Made by a program: the position numbers and the translations under genes. From Paenibacillus radicibacter (lineage in GTDB: Bacteria > Bacillota > Bacilli > Paenibacillales > NBRC-103111), in NCBI RefSeq assembly GCF_024721995.1, contig NZ_JANQBC010000011.1:1-64000 (forward strand): DNA of 64,000 nucleotides, given 5' to 3'. The notes beneath the pieces are model-generated. The model was not told the DNA's origin. It did not search any database and saw only the letters and a list, made by a program, of their open reading frames with translations. This document shows positions 25,751 through 36,300 of this stretch, piece by piece. Positions within the stretch are counted from its first letter, which is position 1; each line of letters starts with the position of its first letter.

Positions 25751-27457
25751 ATGATGGAACTTAGAGTCAAAGATTTATTTCAGATCGATACCCTGAAGCA
25801 AGCATTCGTAGTTAGCGGTAATGAAGGGCTTCATAATCAAATAAGAGGTGTTACGATTATTGAAGCACCCGATATCGCCGAATGGATCAATGGTGGCGAA
25901 CTGCTGCTCACGAGTCTATATCCGCTGCAATCCTACAACTATGAGGAGCAGCAAGCGTTTATCGAGCGTTTAGCTGAGAAGGATGTAAGCGCTTTAGTTG
26001 TAAAGACTGGGCGATTCGTTCATGACGTTCCCGAAGGAATTATTGAAGCATCCAAGAGACTTCGTCTACCTGTTATTCAAATACCCAAGCAAATTCCATA
26101 CCGTGATGTGATGTATCCGATAATGAAGTCGCTTTTTAATAAACAAGTGATCAAACTCAAATACTTCAAGGAAGTTCACGAGAAATTCACGGCACTTACG
26201 CTTACAAATAAAGGATCAGATGAGATGATCGCTTCTCTAACCAAATTGATTGGCAATCCAGCGACATTGTACGATCGTAACTTCGGCTCAATTGCAACAA
26301 CGGATTCAAGACTGGTTAGCTTTGAGCAATTAGAGAAAGAAGAAACGGATGGCGTTCGTATGGATACCGAATTCCCCTGTTATCGGCAGCGAGTCGTTTA
26401 TCCCGAGAAAGGGGTAAATGTATACAATCATTATGTGATCCCTATTGAAACGATCAACCACATTAAGATACATCTCGTGATTCATGAGACTTGCAAGCCG
26501 GTTGAACCCCTAGACTTTATTGCAATTGAGAATGCGGCGACCGCACTGTCACTAGAGCTGATTAAGCATTATGCAGTTGCTGAAGTTGAAATGAAGTTTA
26601 AAGATGACTTAATTGATGATTTGTTACATGCTAAATTCGATAATTTGCAAAATGTATATCAACGCGCGAACGTAATCGGTCTGGATTTAAGCAAATCTTA
26701 TGCCGTTGTGCTATTTAGGCTGAATAACCTAAAACCAACAAGTTCAGATTCCGAAATGTTCGGTTTGCACAATCCGAATCAGCGTATACTCTACGAAATT
26801 ATTCAGCAGGAGCTTGCCTCGGGTATGATTCGAAGTCGAAGCGATCAATTAGTTGTACTCTGGGGCATGGATCCAGATGCAGATGATAAATCGGCTTGTA
26901 CGCATGTCATTAAAAAGGCAGCGAAGCAAATCCAGCAAGTTTTCTTAAAACGCAGCCCTCACTTTGATGTTCAAGTCGGAATTGGTAATATCGCACATAC
27001 TTTATCCGAACTTCCACAAAGCTATAAAGAAGCGCAAGATTCCCTTCAACTTGGCACGATCATTAAGGGGAAGAACGCTGTTGCGGCTTTTTCAGATTTA
27101 GGAATATACCGATTGCTATGCCAAATTCAGCATACCGATGAGCTGGTTGATTTTATACCACTCTCTTTAACCAAGCTACTTGCATACAAACAGCCAAACC
27201 GTGATGATCTGATCAAAACGCTGCGAACTTTCTTGCACCATCATCAGAATGCTGCTAAAACCGCAGAAGAATTATTTTGCCATTATAAGACAGTTACATA
27301 TCGAATGGATCGCATTAAAGAAATTACAGGCATCGATCTAGATGATCCCGATGAGATGCTGTCTGTTCAAGTCGGACTTAAAATTCTGGTGCTGATTGGG
27401 GACAAGAAGGAGTCTTTGCAAGTTGATGCTAATATGCAGCCTGTTGTACAGGTATAG
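25751..27457 (+). CDS. pucR: PucR-family transcriptional regulator
   Basis: A 568-residue PucR-type regulator. The N-terminal purine catabolism regulator domain covers about residues 5-125 (LRVKDLFQIDTLKQA, GGELLLTSLY, VSALVVKTGRF). A degenerate GGDEF-like middle region follows. The C-terminal PucR helix-turn-helix has the typical KTAEELFCHYKTVTYRMDRI sequence. PucR proteins sense purine-degradation intermediates such as allantoate and activate ureide genes. The allantoate operon starts about 1.3 kb downstream on the same strand, so it is the obvious regulator. GGGAG precedes the ATG by five bases; a second ATG follows immediately and could be the true start. Confidence 0.88.
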   Translation: MMELRVKDLFQIDTLKQAFVVSGNEGLHNQIRGVTIIEAPDIAEWINGGELLLTSLYPLQSYNYEEQQAFIERLAEKDVSALVVKTGRFVHDVPEGIIEASKRLRLPVIQIPKQIPYRDVMYPIMKSLFNKQVIKLKYFKEVHEKFTALTLTNKGSDEMIASLTKLIGNPATLYDRNFGSIATTDSRLVSFEQLEKEETDGVRMDTEFPCYRQRVVYPEKGVNVYNHYVIPIETINHIKIHLVIHETCKPVEPLDFIAIENAATALSLELIKHYAVAEVEMKFKDDLIDDLLHAKFDNLQNVYQRANVIGLDLSKSYAVVLFRLNNLKPTSSDSEMFGLHNPNQRILYEIIQQELASGMIRSRSDQLVVLWGMDPDADDKSACTHVIKKAAKQIQQVFLKRSPHFDVQVGIGNIAHTLSELPQSYKEAQDSLQLGTIIKGKNAVAAFSDLGIYRLLCQIQHTDELVDFIPLSLTKLLAYKQPNRDDLIKTLRTFLHHHQNAAKTAEELFCHYKTVTYRMDRIKEITGIDLDDPDEMLSVQVGLKILVLIGDKKESLQVDANMQPVVQV

Positions 27458-27631
27458 ATTGTAATTAATACAAATGCACCTTCACCATATTGATTAATCC
27501 GTTCAACTGACTGCTTAGCCAAGTAATCCGCTTCCAAATTAGGTTTAGGCAAGTCGCTTATAATCTAATCCATAGCAAGATGTAATTCAGCTACTGATCT
27601 TCCGAATGCGAAACAATCTCATATCCATATA

Positions 27632-27680
27632 AAAGACCCTATCATCGAGAACTCACTTCTCAAATGCTAGGGTCTTCTTG
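27632..27680. terminator. Inverted repeat terminator between pucR and methyltransferase
   Basis: AAAGACCCUA pairs with UAGGGUCUU around a 26-base loop. U-runs are short on both sides. The convergent genes pucR (plus) and the methyltransferase (minus) both end nearby, so it probably serves both. The rest of 27458-27745 holds nothing recognisable. Confidence 0.6.
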
Positions 27681-27745
27681 TACATTCATCTCAATTTACA
27701 ACCGTAAATTTAGTCGCTTTCCCTCCGATGTAATTCTACCTGGGC

Positions 27746-28447
27746 TTACTCAGCAACAATGATGAGTGCCTGTCCACTCTCTCTGAATGGTGTCTTCTCA
27801 AAATCAGAATAAGCTTCGACGTGATGGAAACCTGCATGCTCAAACATCACACGTAGATCAGCATACGTTAAGCGTAGCAAAGCAATTGTATTCGTGAATG
27901 TTAGCTCTTCCGCTGTAATCGTACTCGTGAATTGAATCTTTTCACCTGTCAGGTCATATTTGCGATCAAATACAAAGTTGTCTTTAACGAGTGGTAGGAA
28001 GTCAAACTTCTCAAGTCCCTCTAATCCCTGTACATTCACAATCTGAATAATGAACTTTCCATCAGGACGAAGTAATGTTCTTACATCATGGAACAACGCT
28101 TGCACTTCATCTCGTGTATTCAGATGAACGAGTGTATTGCCAATACAATAGATACCGTCGTATTCACCTTGTAATTGATTCACTTGCTGCATCGCAAGGT
28201 TCGAAGCCGTAAGTGTCGCAATACGACTTTCCTTCTCTTGAAGCGCTGAATACATGGATGGTTCAGGCTCTGTCGCTGTCACGGTATAATCCATTGAAGC
28301 AAGTGCTTCAGCTGTACATCCCGTTCCCGCCCCTACATCTAGTACCCGCGCACCTGACTGTAGATAAGATTGTATGAATTGAATCTGCTTTGGATTCGCA
28401 GGGAAGATTTGTTCGTAGTACGGTGTAAGATCGTGATAAAAACTCAT
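27746..28447 (-). CDS. SAM-dependent class I methyltransferase
   Basis: A 233-residue methyltransferase. SAM-binding motif I is VLDVGAGTGCTAEAL, the acidic end of beta-2 is ATEPEPSM, and motif IV is YDGIYCIGNTLVHL. The family is Methyltransf_11/25-like and the substrate cannot be told. The start is MSFYH at 28447, because GGAGGAA lies six bases upstream; a TTG at 28462 overlaps that site. It stands alone between pucR and allC and is probably not part of ureide metabolism. Confidence 0.8.
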   Translation of the reverse strand: MSFYHDLTPYYEQIFPANPKQIQFIQSYLQSGARVLDVGAGTGCTAEALASMDYTVTATEPEPSMYSALQEKESRIATLTASNLAMQQVNQLQGEYDGIYCIGNTLVHLNTRDEVQALFHDVRTLLRPDGKFIIQIVNVQGLEGLEKFDFLPLVKDNFVFDRKYDLTGEKIQFTSTITAEELTFTNTIALLRLTYADLRVMFEHAGFHHVEAYSDFEKTPFRESGQALIIVAE

Positions 28448-28677
28448 ATTTCGTTCCTCCAATCAATAAGGTTACGATGTCTACTATATAGAACTATCAA
28501 TCATAATGGAAACCGCTTTTCTCATTAAAATAGGACTCTTCTACAAACTCAGTTACACGTTCTTTATCCATTTAAACAATAACTCCCCCTAAACAATATC
28601 CTGTATTTCCCTTCTCTTGCAATAAACCCTTTAATTCATCCCTTTTTCAATTAAAAAAATGAAAGCGCTCCATACTC

Positions 28678-28694
28678 TTATCCAGTCTGGATAA
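28678..28694. promoter_or_regulatory. Palindromic operator upstream of the allantoate operon
   Basis: TTATCCAGTCTGGATAA is a perfect inverted repeat with 8-base arms around one T. It lies about 55 bases upstream of the candidate -35 box of the allC promoter, a position typical of an activator site. PucR is the obvious candidate ligand. It does not match the B. subtilis PucR box, so the assignment is inference. Confidence 0.45.
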
Positions 28695-28738
28695 AAAGAC
28701 GCGGCTCTTTTTATCAAGTTGCCTCGATGTTTATTAAT

Positions 28739-28777
28739 TATAAAGCGCTTACAATAAAAGCATGGATCGTATATATA
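28739..28777 (+). promoter_or_regulatory. Candidate sigma-A promoter and cre-like site for allC operon
   Basis: TTACAA (28749-28754), 17 bases, then TATATA (28772-28777) gives a plausible sigma-A promoter about 25 bases before the allC start. ATAAAGCGCTTACA at about 28739-28752 matches 12 of 14 positions of the CcpA cre consensus and overlaps the -35 box. Both are weak, sequence-only assignments. No good sigma-54 pattern was found here. Confidence 0.4.
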
Positions 28778-28802
28778 ACTTGCAGAAAGGACAGATACGA
28801 CT

Positions 28803-30029
28803 ATGGACACTATACAAAAAGAAACAACTCGCCTTGTTGAATGGCTAAGCCAGATTGGCGACGACCCAAATGGAGGTATTACTCGTCTTCTGTACTCCGA
28901 AGAATGGACAACTGCCCAGCAAGCATTAGAACAGTACATGAAAGAAGAAGGCTTTACAACTTACTACGATGAGATTGGTAACTTGTATGGTCGAATTGAA
29001 GGAAGTACGTATCCTGAGGAAACGATCATGAGCGGTTCCCACATCGATACCGTACGTAATGGTGGTAAATACGATGGTCAATACGGCATTCTTGCTGCAT
29101 TTATGGCGATAAGAGCACTTAAAGAACAACACGGACAGCCACTTCGTACATTAGAAGTTGTGTCTTTTGCAGAAGAAGAAGGCAGCCGTTTCCCTTATAC
29201 ATTCTGGGGTAGCAAGAACTTAACAGGTATTGCTCGCAAAGAAGATGTTGAGGGTATTGCAGATTTCAACGGAGTTCCTTTCCTAGAGGCAATGAACCAA
29301 GCAGGCTTCCGCTTCCGAGATGAAGCTGCTGCTGCTCGTACAGATATTAAAGCTTTCGTCGAGCTTCACATTGAGCAAGGCAGTGTACTTGAACACGAGA
29401 AACTATCTGTTGGTGTCGTTCACAGTATTGTGGGTCAGCGCCGCTTCACAGTCGAGATTACAGGTGAAGCGAACCATGCAGGCACAACCCCAATGGGTTA
29501 CCGCAAAGACGCTGTTCACGCCGCTGGTCGCATGATTCAACAAATTCTAGACCTTGCGCAAGCTGAGGGTGACCCACTTGTAACGACCGTCGGCAAAATC
29601 GAAGTCAAGCCAAATGTTGTGAACGTCGTGCCTGGTAGTTCCCTATTCACACTCGATATTCGTCATACGGACAAAGCGGAACTCATCCGTTTCACAGAAG
29701 TTGTAACGGATGTTATGCATCAGACTGCTGAAGCATTCGGTGTTGGGCTTAACATCAACATGTGGATGGATGAAGATCCCGTTCCTATGGACAAGCAGAT
29801 TCTCGAAGTACTAGAGAGACAATGCAAAGACAATAACATTCCTTACAAAATGATGCATAGCGGAGCAGGTCATGATTCACAAATCCTAGCGAAATTCGCA
29901 CCTACAGCCATGTTGTTCGTGCCAAGTCGCAAGGGAATTAGCCACAATCCGGAAGAATATACAAGCCCTGAACATCTAGCAGATGGCGTTCGAGCTTTGA
30001 CGCATGCACTACACGAACTAGCCTACTAA
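28803..30029 (+). CDS. allC: Allantoate amidohydrolase
   Basis: A 408-residue M20-family amidohydrolase that hydrolyses allantoate to ureidoglycine, CO2 and ammonia. Metal-ligand motifs are all present: GSHIDTV, the bridging Asp in KYDGQYG, FAEEEGSRF, ELHIEQG and the late His in SHNPEEY. The dimerisation-domain GEANHAGTTPM is typical of AllC and N-carbamoyl amino acid hydrolases. Its position directly before the permease and allE/allD fixes allantoate as the likely substrate. Length is normal. It is the first gene of an operon running to 38250. Neither allantoinase nor uricase is in the window, so allantoate must come from elsewhere in the genome or from outside. Confidence 0.92.
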   Translation: MDTIQKETTRLVEWLSQIGDDPNGGITRLLYSEEWTTAQQALEQYMKEEGFTTYYDEIGNLYGRIEGSTYPEETIMSGSHIDTVRNGGKYDGQYGILAAFMAIRALKEQHGQPLRTLEVVSFAEEEGSRFPYTFWGSKNLTGIARKEDVEGIADFNGVPFLEAMNQAGFRFRDEAAAARTDIKAFVELHIEQGSVLEHEKLSVGVVHSIVGQRRFTVEITGEANHAGTTPMGYRKDAVHAAGRMIQQILDLAQAEGDPLVTTVGKIEVKPNVVNVVPGSSLFTLDIRHTDKAELIRFTEVVTDVMHQTAEAFGVGLNINMWMDEDPVPMDKQILEVLERQCKDNNIPYKMMHSGAGHDSQILAKFAPTAMLFVPSRKGISHNPEEYTSPEHLADGVRALTHALHELAY

Positions 30030-30114
30030 GTAAATATGTTTAGAAACATATAAGGCAACTAGATCTGCATCACTTGCTAGTCAACTAACAACTTCCGTTA
30101 AGGAGAGTGCAAAT

Positions 30115-31371
30115 ATGCAACAGGAGCAAAACGAACAAGGAAAGATGGCTTATTGGAAAAAGATTATTGTCATGTTCTGTTTAGGATGGACTGTGATCTG
30201 GATTTACCGTACCATCTTAAATCCCGTTCTTCCTGAAATTCAAGCTGATTTAGGAGTAACATCTGATACAAGTATGGGTATGATCTTCAGTGTATTCTTC
30301 TTCGCTTACACCGCCATGCAGATTCCGTCAGGGTTACTCGCCGATAAATTTGGTCGTAAGACCATTATTATTCCCGGATTCATCCTATTTACAATAGGTG
30401 CCCTCCTGGTAGGTTTCTCGACTTCACTCATGTTCATCTTGATCGCTAGTTTCATTACAGGACTTGGACAAGGTACATACTACGGTCCTGCTTACTCCAT
30501 CACATCAGAGACCATTCCACAAGAAAAACGTGGTATCTCTACTGCAATTATTAACAGTGGTTCTGCACTGGGTATGGCAATCGGTCTAATCGGTTCCAGC
30601 TTCCTTGTTAAAGACATGGGTATTGATTGGAGAGTTCTACTCTTCATTACAGCAGCTCTATCTTTCAGCATGATGATCGTATTCGCAAGAAACATTAAAC
30701 AGCAGAAAGCACTGATCGCAAATGCTGCTGGTAAAGATGATGATAATCCACAAGAGAAAGCATCATTCAAGACACTTCTTACGAATCCAAGAATGATCGC
30801 CTGTTACGTGCTTTACTTTGCAACTTGTTATGGATATTACATGATCGTGACTTGGTTGCCTTCTTACTTGCAAACAGAGCGCGGTTTTACAGGATCAGCA
30901 ATCGGCTTCGCAGCTGCACTCGTTGCATTCAGTGCTGTACCGGGTTCCCTATTCTTCAGCCGTCTATCCGATAAGTTCAACAAGAAGAAAATCACTTTCA
31001 TTATTACACTCGAATTGTTAGCAGCAGGTATGTTGTTCTTAACCGTATCTGTTCAAACGACGACACTTCTAATTGTTTGTCTAGTTCTTTACGGGTTCCT
31101 AGGTAAACTTGCAGTTGAGCCGATTCTAATCTCTTATGTAGCAGATATTGCTCCTAAGAAAGGTATTGGTACTACGTTTGGCGTGTTCAACTTCTTCGGT
31201 ATGATGTCATCGGTTTTAGCACCACTCGTAACAGGTCTTATCTCTGATGCGACAGGTTCGAAAGTATTAGGTTTCTACCTTGCAACTATCATCATCATTA
31301 TTGGTGCAACATTCATGTTAATTACGAATCTTAGAAACAAACCACAAGGTCCAAACACAGTTAGCTCCTAA
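30115..31371 (+). CDS. MFS permease, probable allantoate/ureide transporter
   Basis: A 418-residue major facilitator protein with twelve hydrophobic segments. The MFS signature GLLADKFGRKTIIIPG lies in loop 2-3 and a second copy, RLSDKFNKKKITF, in loop 8-9. It resembles the anion:cation symporter group, which includes hexuronate and allantoate permeases. AAGGAGAG precedes the start. Lying between allC and allE, it most likely imports allantoate or a related ureide; the exact substrate is inference from context. Confidence 0.82.
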   Translation: MQQEQNEQGKMAYWKKIIVMFCLGWTVIWIYRTILNPVLPEIQADLGVTSDTSMGMIFSVFFFAYTAMQIPSGLLADKFGRKTIIIPGFILFTIGALLVGFSTSLMFILIASFITGLGQGTYYGPAYSITSETIPQEKRGISTAIINSGSALGMAIGLIGSSFLVKDMGIDWRVLLFITAALSFSMMIVFARNIKQQKALIANAAGKDDDNPQEKASFKTLLTNPRMIACYVLYFATCYGYYMIVTWLPSYLQTERGFTGSAIGFAAALVAFSAVPGSLFFSRLSDKFNKKKITFIITLELLAAGMLFLTVSVQTTTLLIVCLVLYGFLGKLAVEPILISYVADIAPKKGIGTTFGVFNFFGMMSSVLAPLVTGLISDATGSKVLGFYLATIIIIIGATFMLITNLRNKPQGPNTVSS

Positions 31372-31422
31372 TCTATAGCTGACATGATATCGAATTCATT
31401 TTGTAAAGGAGAGAATGTAACA

Positions 31423-32190
31423 ATGGGATACCCTAGAGATTTATTATCCAGCCGTTCCATTATTAAAAGAGGCAATTTCGCTTTAATTCCACCAGAAGGA
31501 CAAGTTAAGAACGTTGTTCCTGGTTTTGAAAATTGTGATCTGACGATCCTCGCTTCCCCACGTTTAGGTGCGAAATTCGTTGATTATGTAATCACGATGC
31601 ACGAAGGAGGCAAGAATTTACAAGGCTACGGCGAACCAGGCGTAGAAACATTCGTGTACTGTATGGAAGGGCAAGTAAAAGCATCTGCAAATGATGAAGC
31701 CTTCCACTTAACACAAGGTGGCTACTTGTACTGTCCTTCGGGTGTAACGATGTACTTAGAGAACGCGCAAACTGCCGATACCAAGCTATTCTTATACAAA
31801 CAAAAATACACACCACTTCCAGATAACAGCCGTACGCCTTGGGTCGTATCCGGTAATGTCAATGAGATTGCTGCAATTGATTATGACGACATGGCCAATG
31901 TAAAGCTGCAAGACTTGCTTCCAACGGACCTTGCTTTCGATATGAACTTCCATATCTTAGCGTTCGAACCCGGCGGCTGTCATCCATTTGTTGAGACGCA
32001 TTATCAAGAGCATGGTGCGATTATGCTATCCGGTGAAGGTGTATACAACCTAGACAATGAGTGGATTCCGATTAAAAAAGGCGACTATCTGTACATGGGG
32101 CCCTATGTTCCACAAGCTACATATGCCGTAGGCAGAGAACCATTCGCTTACTTGTACTCCAAAGATTGCAACCGTGATGCTTCTCTTTAA
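31423..32190 (+). CDS. allE: (S)-ureidoglycine aminohydrolase
   Basis: A bicupin of 255 residues, close in length and sequence to E. coli AllE (shared MGY start, RSIIKRGNFALI, VPGFENCDLTIL, ETHYQEHGA, GVYNLDNEWIPIKKGDY, YSKDCNRD end). It converts (S)-ureidoglycine to (S)-ureidoglycolate and ammonia, using a manganese site whose Glu/His/Gln ligands lie in VETHYQEHG and the preceding strand. I chose ATG at 31423, which has AAAGGAGAG nine bases upstream; the earlier ATG at 31384 has no site. It acts directly after AllC. Confidence 0.95.
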   Translation: MGYPRDLLSSRSIIKRGNFALIPPEGQVKNVVPGFENCDLTILASPRLGAKFVDYVITMHEGGKNLQGYGEPGVETFVYCMEGQVKASANDEAFHLTQGGYLYCPSGVTMYLENAQTADTKLFLYKQKYTPLPDNSRTPWVVSGNVNEIAAIDYDDMANVKLQDLLPTDLAFDMNFHILAFEPGGCHPFVETHYQEHGAIMLSGEGVYNLDNEWIPIKKGDYLYMGPYVPQATYAVGREPFAYLYSKDCNRDASL

Positions 32191-32203
32191 TTCATACATC
32201 TAA

Positions 32204-32251
32204 CCGCCCCCCTGTTGTTAGACCTTACCCTCAAACAACAGGGATTAGCGG
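32204..32251 (+). other. Intercistronic hairpin between allE and allD
   Basis: CCGC and CCCUGUUGUU pair with AACAACAGGG and GCGG around a 15-base loop. No U-run follows, so it is unlikely to be an efficient terminator. It may adjust mRNA stability or partial readthrough between allE and the downstream genes. Confidence 0.5.
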
Positions 32252-32277
32252 AATACATTGCAAAGTAGGTACTGATC

Positions 32278-33327
32278 ATGAAAGTAACCAAACAGAAACT
32301 GCACAAGCTCATTAGCACAAAGCTTACACGTGCAGGCTTAACGACTAGCCATGCAGATGTCGTGGCAGATGTACTCGTTCATGCGGATGTTCGCGGTGTT
32401 CACTCTCATGGTGCTATGCGTGTTGAATATTATGCAGAGCGTATTGAAAAAGGCGGTACAAATGTAAATCCTAACTTCACCTATGAGCAGACCGGTCCTT
32501 GTTCGGCAGTACTCGATGGAGACAATGGCGCAGGTCACGTTGCAGCTAAGCAAGCCATGGAACATGCCGTGAATATTGCCAAAGAAAATGGAATTGCGAT
32601 TGTAGGTGTTCGTCGGATTGGTCATAGTGGTGCTCTATCCTACTATGTGCAACAAGCTGCACGTGAAGGATTAATTGGGCTTTCCATCTGTCAGTCTGAC
32701 CCGATGGTTGTACCTTTTGGCGGTGCAGAGCCTTATTACGGCACGAACCCAATTGCATTTGCCGCTCCAGGAGAAGGCAGCTCCCTCATTACGTTTGACA
32801 TGGCAACTACCGTACAAGCTTGGGGCAAAATTCTTCATGCACGTTCCAAGCACGAAGCCATTCCGGACACTTGGGCGGTTGACAAGAACGGTGCTAACAC
32901 AAGCGATCCATTCCAAGTACATGCACTCCTGCCAATCGCTGGACCTAAAGGATATGGCCTCATGATGATGGTCGATATTCTCTCCGGTATCTTACTAGGA
33001 CTACCATTCGGAAGCCGTGTTAGCTCGATGTATAACGATTTAACGGAAGGTCGCAATCTAGGACAATTGCATATCGTCATTGATCCTTCCTTCTTCACGG
33101 ACTTAGAAACATTCCGTCGTAACATTACACAAACAATGCGCGACTTAAATAACATCAAGCCTGCACCTGGATTCGATCAAGTGCTCTACCCAGGTCAGAA
33201 CTATGACATCATTGAACAAGAAAATGAGGCTAACGGTATTGAGATTGTCGATGAAGTGTACGATTATCTCGTATCCGATGTGATTCATCATAACAAGTAC
33301 AACCACAAGGATCCTTTTGCAACTTAA
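32278..33327 (+). CDS. allD: (S)-ureidoglycolate dehydrogenase
   Basis: A 349-residue NAD-dependent enzyme of the LDH2/MDH2 family, the same length as E. coli AllD. It oxidises ureidoglycolate to oxalurate. Family landmarks are HADVRGVHSHG, VRRIGHSGALSYY, GGAEPYYGTNPIAFA and GPKGYGLMMMVDILSG. It follows allE by 87 bases. Making oxalurate rather than glyoxylate commits the pathway to the AllFGH/carbamate kinase branch encoded next. Confidence 0.93.
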   Translation: MKVTKQKLHKLISTKLTRAGLTTSHADVVADVLVHADVRGVHSHGAMRVEYYAERIEKGGTNVNPNFTYEQTGPCSAVLDGDNGAGHVAAKQAMEHAVNIAKENGIAIVGVRRIGHSGALSYYVQQAAREGLIGLSICQSDPMVVPFGGAEPYYGTNPIAFAAPGEGSSLITFDMATTVQAWGKILHARSKHEAIPDTWAVDKNGANTSDPFQVHALLPIAGPKGYGLMMMVDILSGILLGLPFGSRVSSMYNDLTEGRNLGQLHIVIDPSFFTDLETFRRNITQTMRDLNNIKPAPGFDQVLYPGQNYDIIEQENEANGIEIVDEVYDYLVSDVIHHNKYNHKDPFAT

Positions 33328-33388
33328 ATAATATCCTCTTTATAAACCGAATCAGAAGACAACTATAGACTATACGAGGTGGATGAGA

Positions 33389-36300
33389 ATGTTACATACG
33401 ATCATTAAGAAGAATTCCTATCAAGATTCCGTAAACCTGATGCTTCTAACGAACCATATTTCCGCACAAGAAGGTGTAAATCAATCTTCCATCATGATGG
33501 GTACGCCTGCAAATAAAGAAATTATGGGCAATTCCGGATTATATACAGTTGAACTCGAACAAGCTGGTGCTAACGATATTTGTATCGTCATTGATCTAGA
33601 AGATAACACGAGCATCGATGACATTCTTGTGGCCGTAGACAACTTCCTTAATGATCAATCCATTAATAACAGCCAAGCTACCATCCAGAATGTTCGCTCT
33701 TGGGAACGTGCGATCAAAGAAAATCCAAGTGCCAATATGGCGATGATCTCTGTACCTGGTCAATATGCAGCAGCAGAAGCAAATAAAGCACTCGATCTTG
33801 GTCTTCATACCTTTATTTTCAGTGATAATATGCCTGTTGAAGATGAATTACGTTTAAAAGAAAAAGCACATAACAAAGGTTTAATCGTGATGGGTCCCGA
33901 TTGCGGTACAGCTATTCTATCTGGTGTCCCTCTTGCATTTGCTAACCGTGTGAAATCCGGAAACATCGGTATTGTAGGTGCTTCGGGTACTGGTATTCAA
34001 GAAGTTTCAACTCTAATTGACCGTATGGGCTGCGGAATCAGCCATGCCATCGGTACAGGTGGACGTGATCTCTCTGAAGGTGTTGGAGCGATTACAATGC
34101 TAGATAGTATTCAAGGGCTTGCAAGTAGCGAGCAGACGGAAGTCATCGTTATTGTATCGAAGCCACCAGCAAAACCTGTACGAGATAAAGTTGTACGTTT
34201 ACTACAAGGTGTTAACAAACCAGTTGTTACTCTATTCCTTGGCGAGAAGCCAACCGAGCATGTTGGTAATGTGTATCAAGCTTACACCATTGAAGAAACA
34301 GCTAGAATTGCTGTTGATCTTGCTAAAGGAAATAGCATTCTCCCAGCTTATAGAAATGAGCTTGAAGTACCTACTACGATCTTATTGCCAGAACAAACTT
34401 CCATTCAAGGTCTATATGCAGGCGGTACACTCGCAACGGAAGCTGCAATGCTGATTGCAGACGCACTTCAATTAAAGGATGGAATTATTCACGAAGAAGG
34501 TTACGTGCTTCGCTCCGGCGGTCACTGCGTCGTGGACTTAGGTGACGATATGTACACACAAGGTAAACCACACCCAATGATTGACCCAGCTACACGTATT
34601 CAACATATAGAGAAAGCAGCTCAAGACCCTACTACTGCAGTTATCTTGTTCGATGTCGTTCTAGGGTACGGTGGGCATGATCACATGGCAAGCGTACTTG
34701 CTCCGGCGATTGCAAAAGCAATTGCAGCAGCTAAAGCAGAAGGTCGCAACCTTTACTTCGTTGCATCGATCTGTGGCACACACCAAGATCCACAATCTTT
34801 TGCTGAACAAAAACGTATGTTTGAAGAAGTCGGTGTCTTGATTACAGAAAGCAATAACCAAGCCGTACTCACAGTTCTTAGCATGATGAATCTATCTATC
34901 GAAGATGCACCTAAGGCACATGTACCAGCTAATGTTGAAGCTACTGAAGAGTTGAATACATCGGAAGCGATGAGAGATTTACTAAGCAAAAAGCCTTCCA
35001 TCATTAACGTTGGCTTATCCAAATTTACAGATGCGATTACGGCAAGCGGTGCAACGGCTGTACAGTACGACTGGAGACCCGTTGCTGGCGGCAATGTCAG
35101 AATGCAGCAAGTATTAGATCACTTGAATCGTACAGATGACTATACGATTGATGAATCTAACCAAGCCGTCATTGATAAAATTGCAGGTGGCGCACCATTC
35201 CTAGTTGACGTTGTTCCAGCGCATACGGTAATTCCTGAACTAAACAGCAGAACGTTATTACACGCAGGTCCACCAATTGCTTACGAGGACATGACTGGTC
35301 CAATGCAAGGCTCATGCGTCGGCGCTATTCTATTCGAAGGTTGGGCGAAAGATGAGGCGGATGCTCGCCGGATGCTTGAACAAGGTGAGATCAACTTCAT
35401 TCCTTGTCACCATGCCAATGCAGTAGGTCCAATGGGTGGAATCACTTCCGGTAACATGCCTGTATTCGTCGTTGAGAACCGCTCTGAAGGTAATACAGCA
35501 TACTGCATCATGAATGAAGGAATTGGTAAAGTACTTCGCTTCGGTGCTTTCTCCGAAGAAGTAATTGCTCGTCTGACTTGGATGAAGGATGTTCTTGGAC
35601 CTACACTATCCAAAGCACTTCGTTCTACAGAAGATGGCCTGAACCTGAACGTTATGATTGCAAAAGCCATCACAATGGGCGATGAGTTCCATCAACGTAA
35701 TATTGCAGCATCCCTTATTTTCCTAAAAGAAATTAGCCCTTACATCGTAAGTCTCGATATGGACAAAGAGCTTATGCAAGGCGTTATTAAATTCTTAGCG
35801 AATACAGACCAGTTCTTCTTGAACATTATGATGGCATCTACAAAAGCAGTAATGGATGGTTCTCGCACCATTGAATCTGGAACAGTCGTTACAGCGATGT
35901 GCCGTAATGGTAAAGATTTCGGAATTCGCATCAGCGGTATGGGGGATCAGTGGTTTACAGCACCCGTTAATATCCCGCAAGGCTTGTTCTTCACGGGCTA
36001 CTCCCAAGCTGAAGCAAACCCAGATATCGGTGACAGCGCGATTACAGAAACATTCGGTGTTGGTGGTATGGCGATGATCGCTGCTCCTGGCGTAACGAGA
36101 TTCGTAGGCGCAGGTGGCTTCTCAGATGCACTTGCAACAAGTAACGAGATGGTTGAAATTTGTCTAGATCAGAACCCGAACTTCACCGTTCCAACATGGA
36201 ACTTCCGTGGTGTCTGCTTAGGTATCGATGCTCGTAAAGTTGTGGAAACAGGCATTACTCCTGTCATTAATACTGGAATTGCCCATAAGGAACCAGGAGT

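Noticed and set aside
28686-28702. Possible sigma-54 promoter before allC (TGGATAAAAAGACGC)
   Set aside because: GG and GC are ten bases apart, but the rest of both half-sites (ATAA, ACGC) departs from the consensus, unlike the seven accepted sites.
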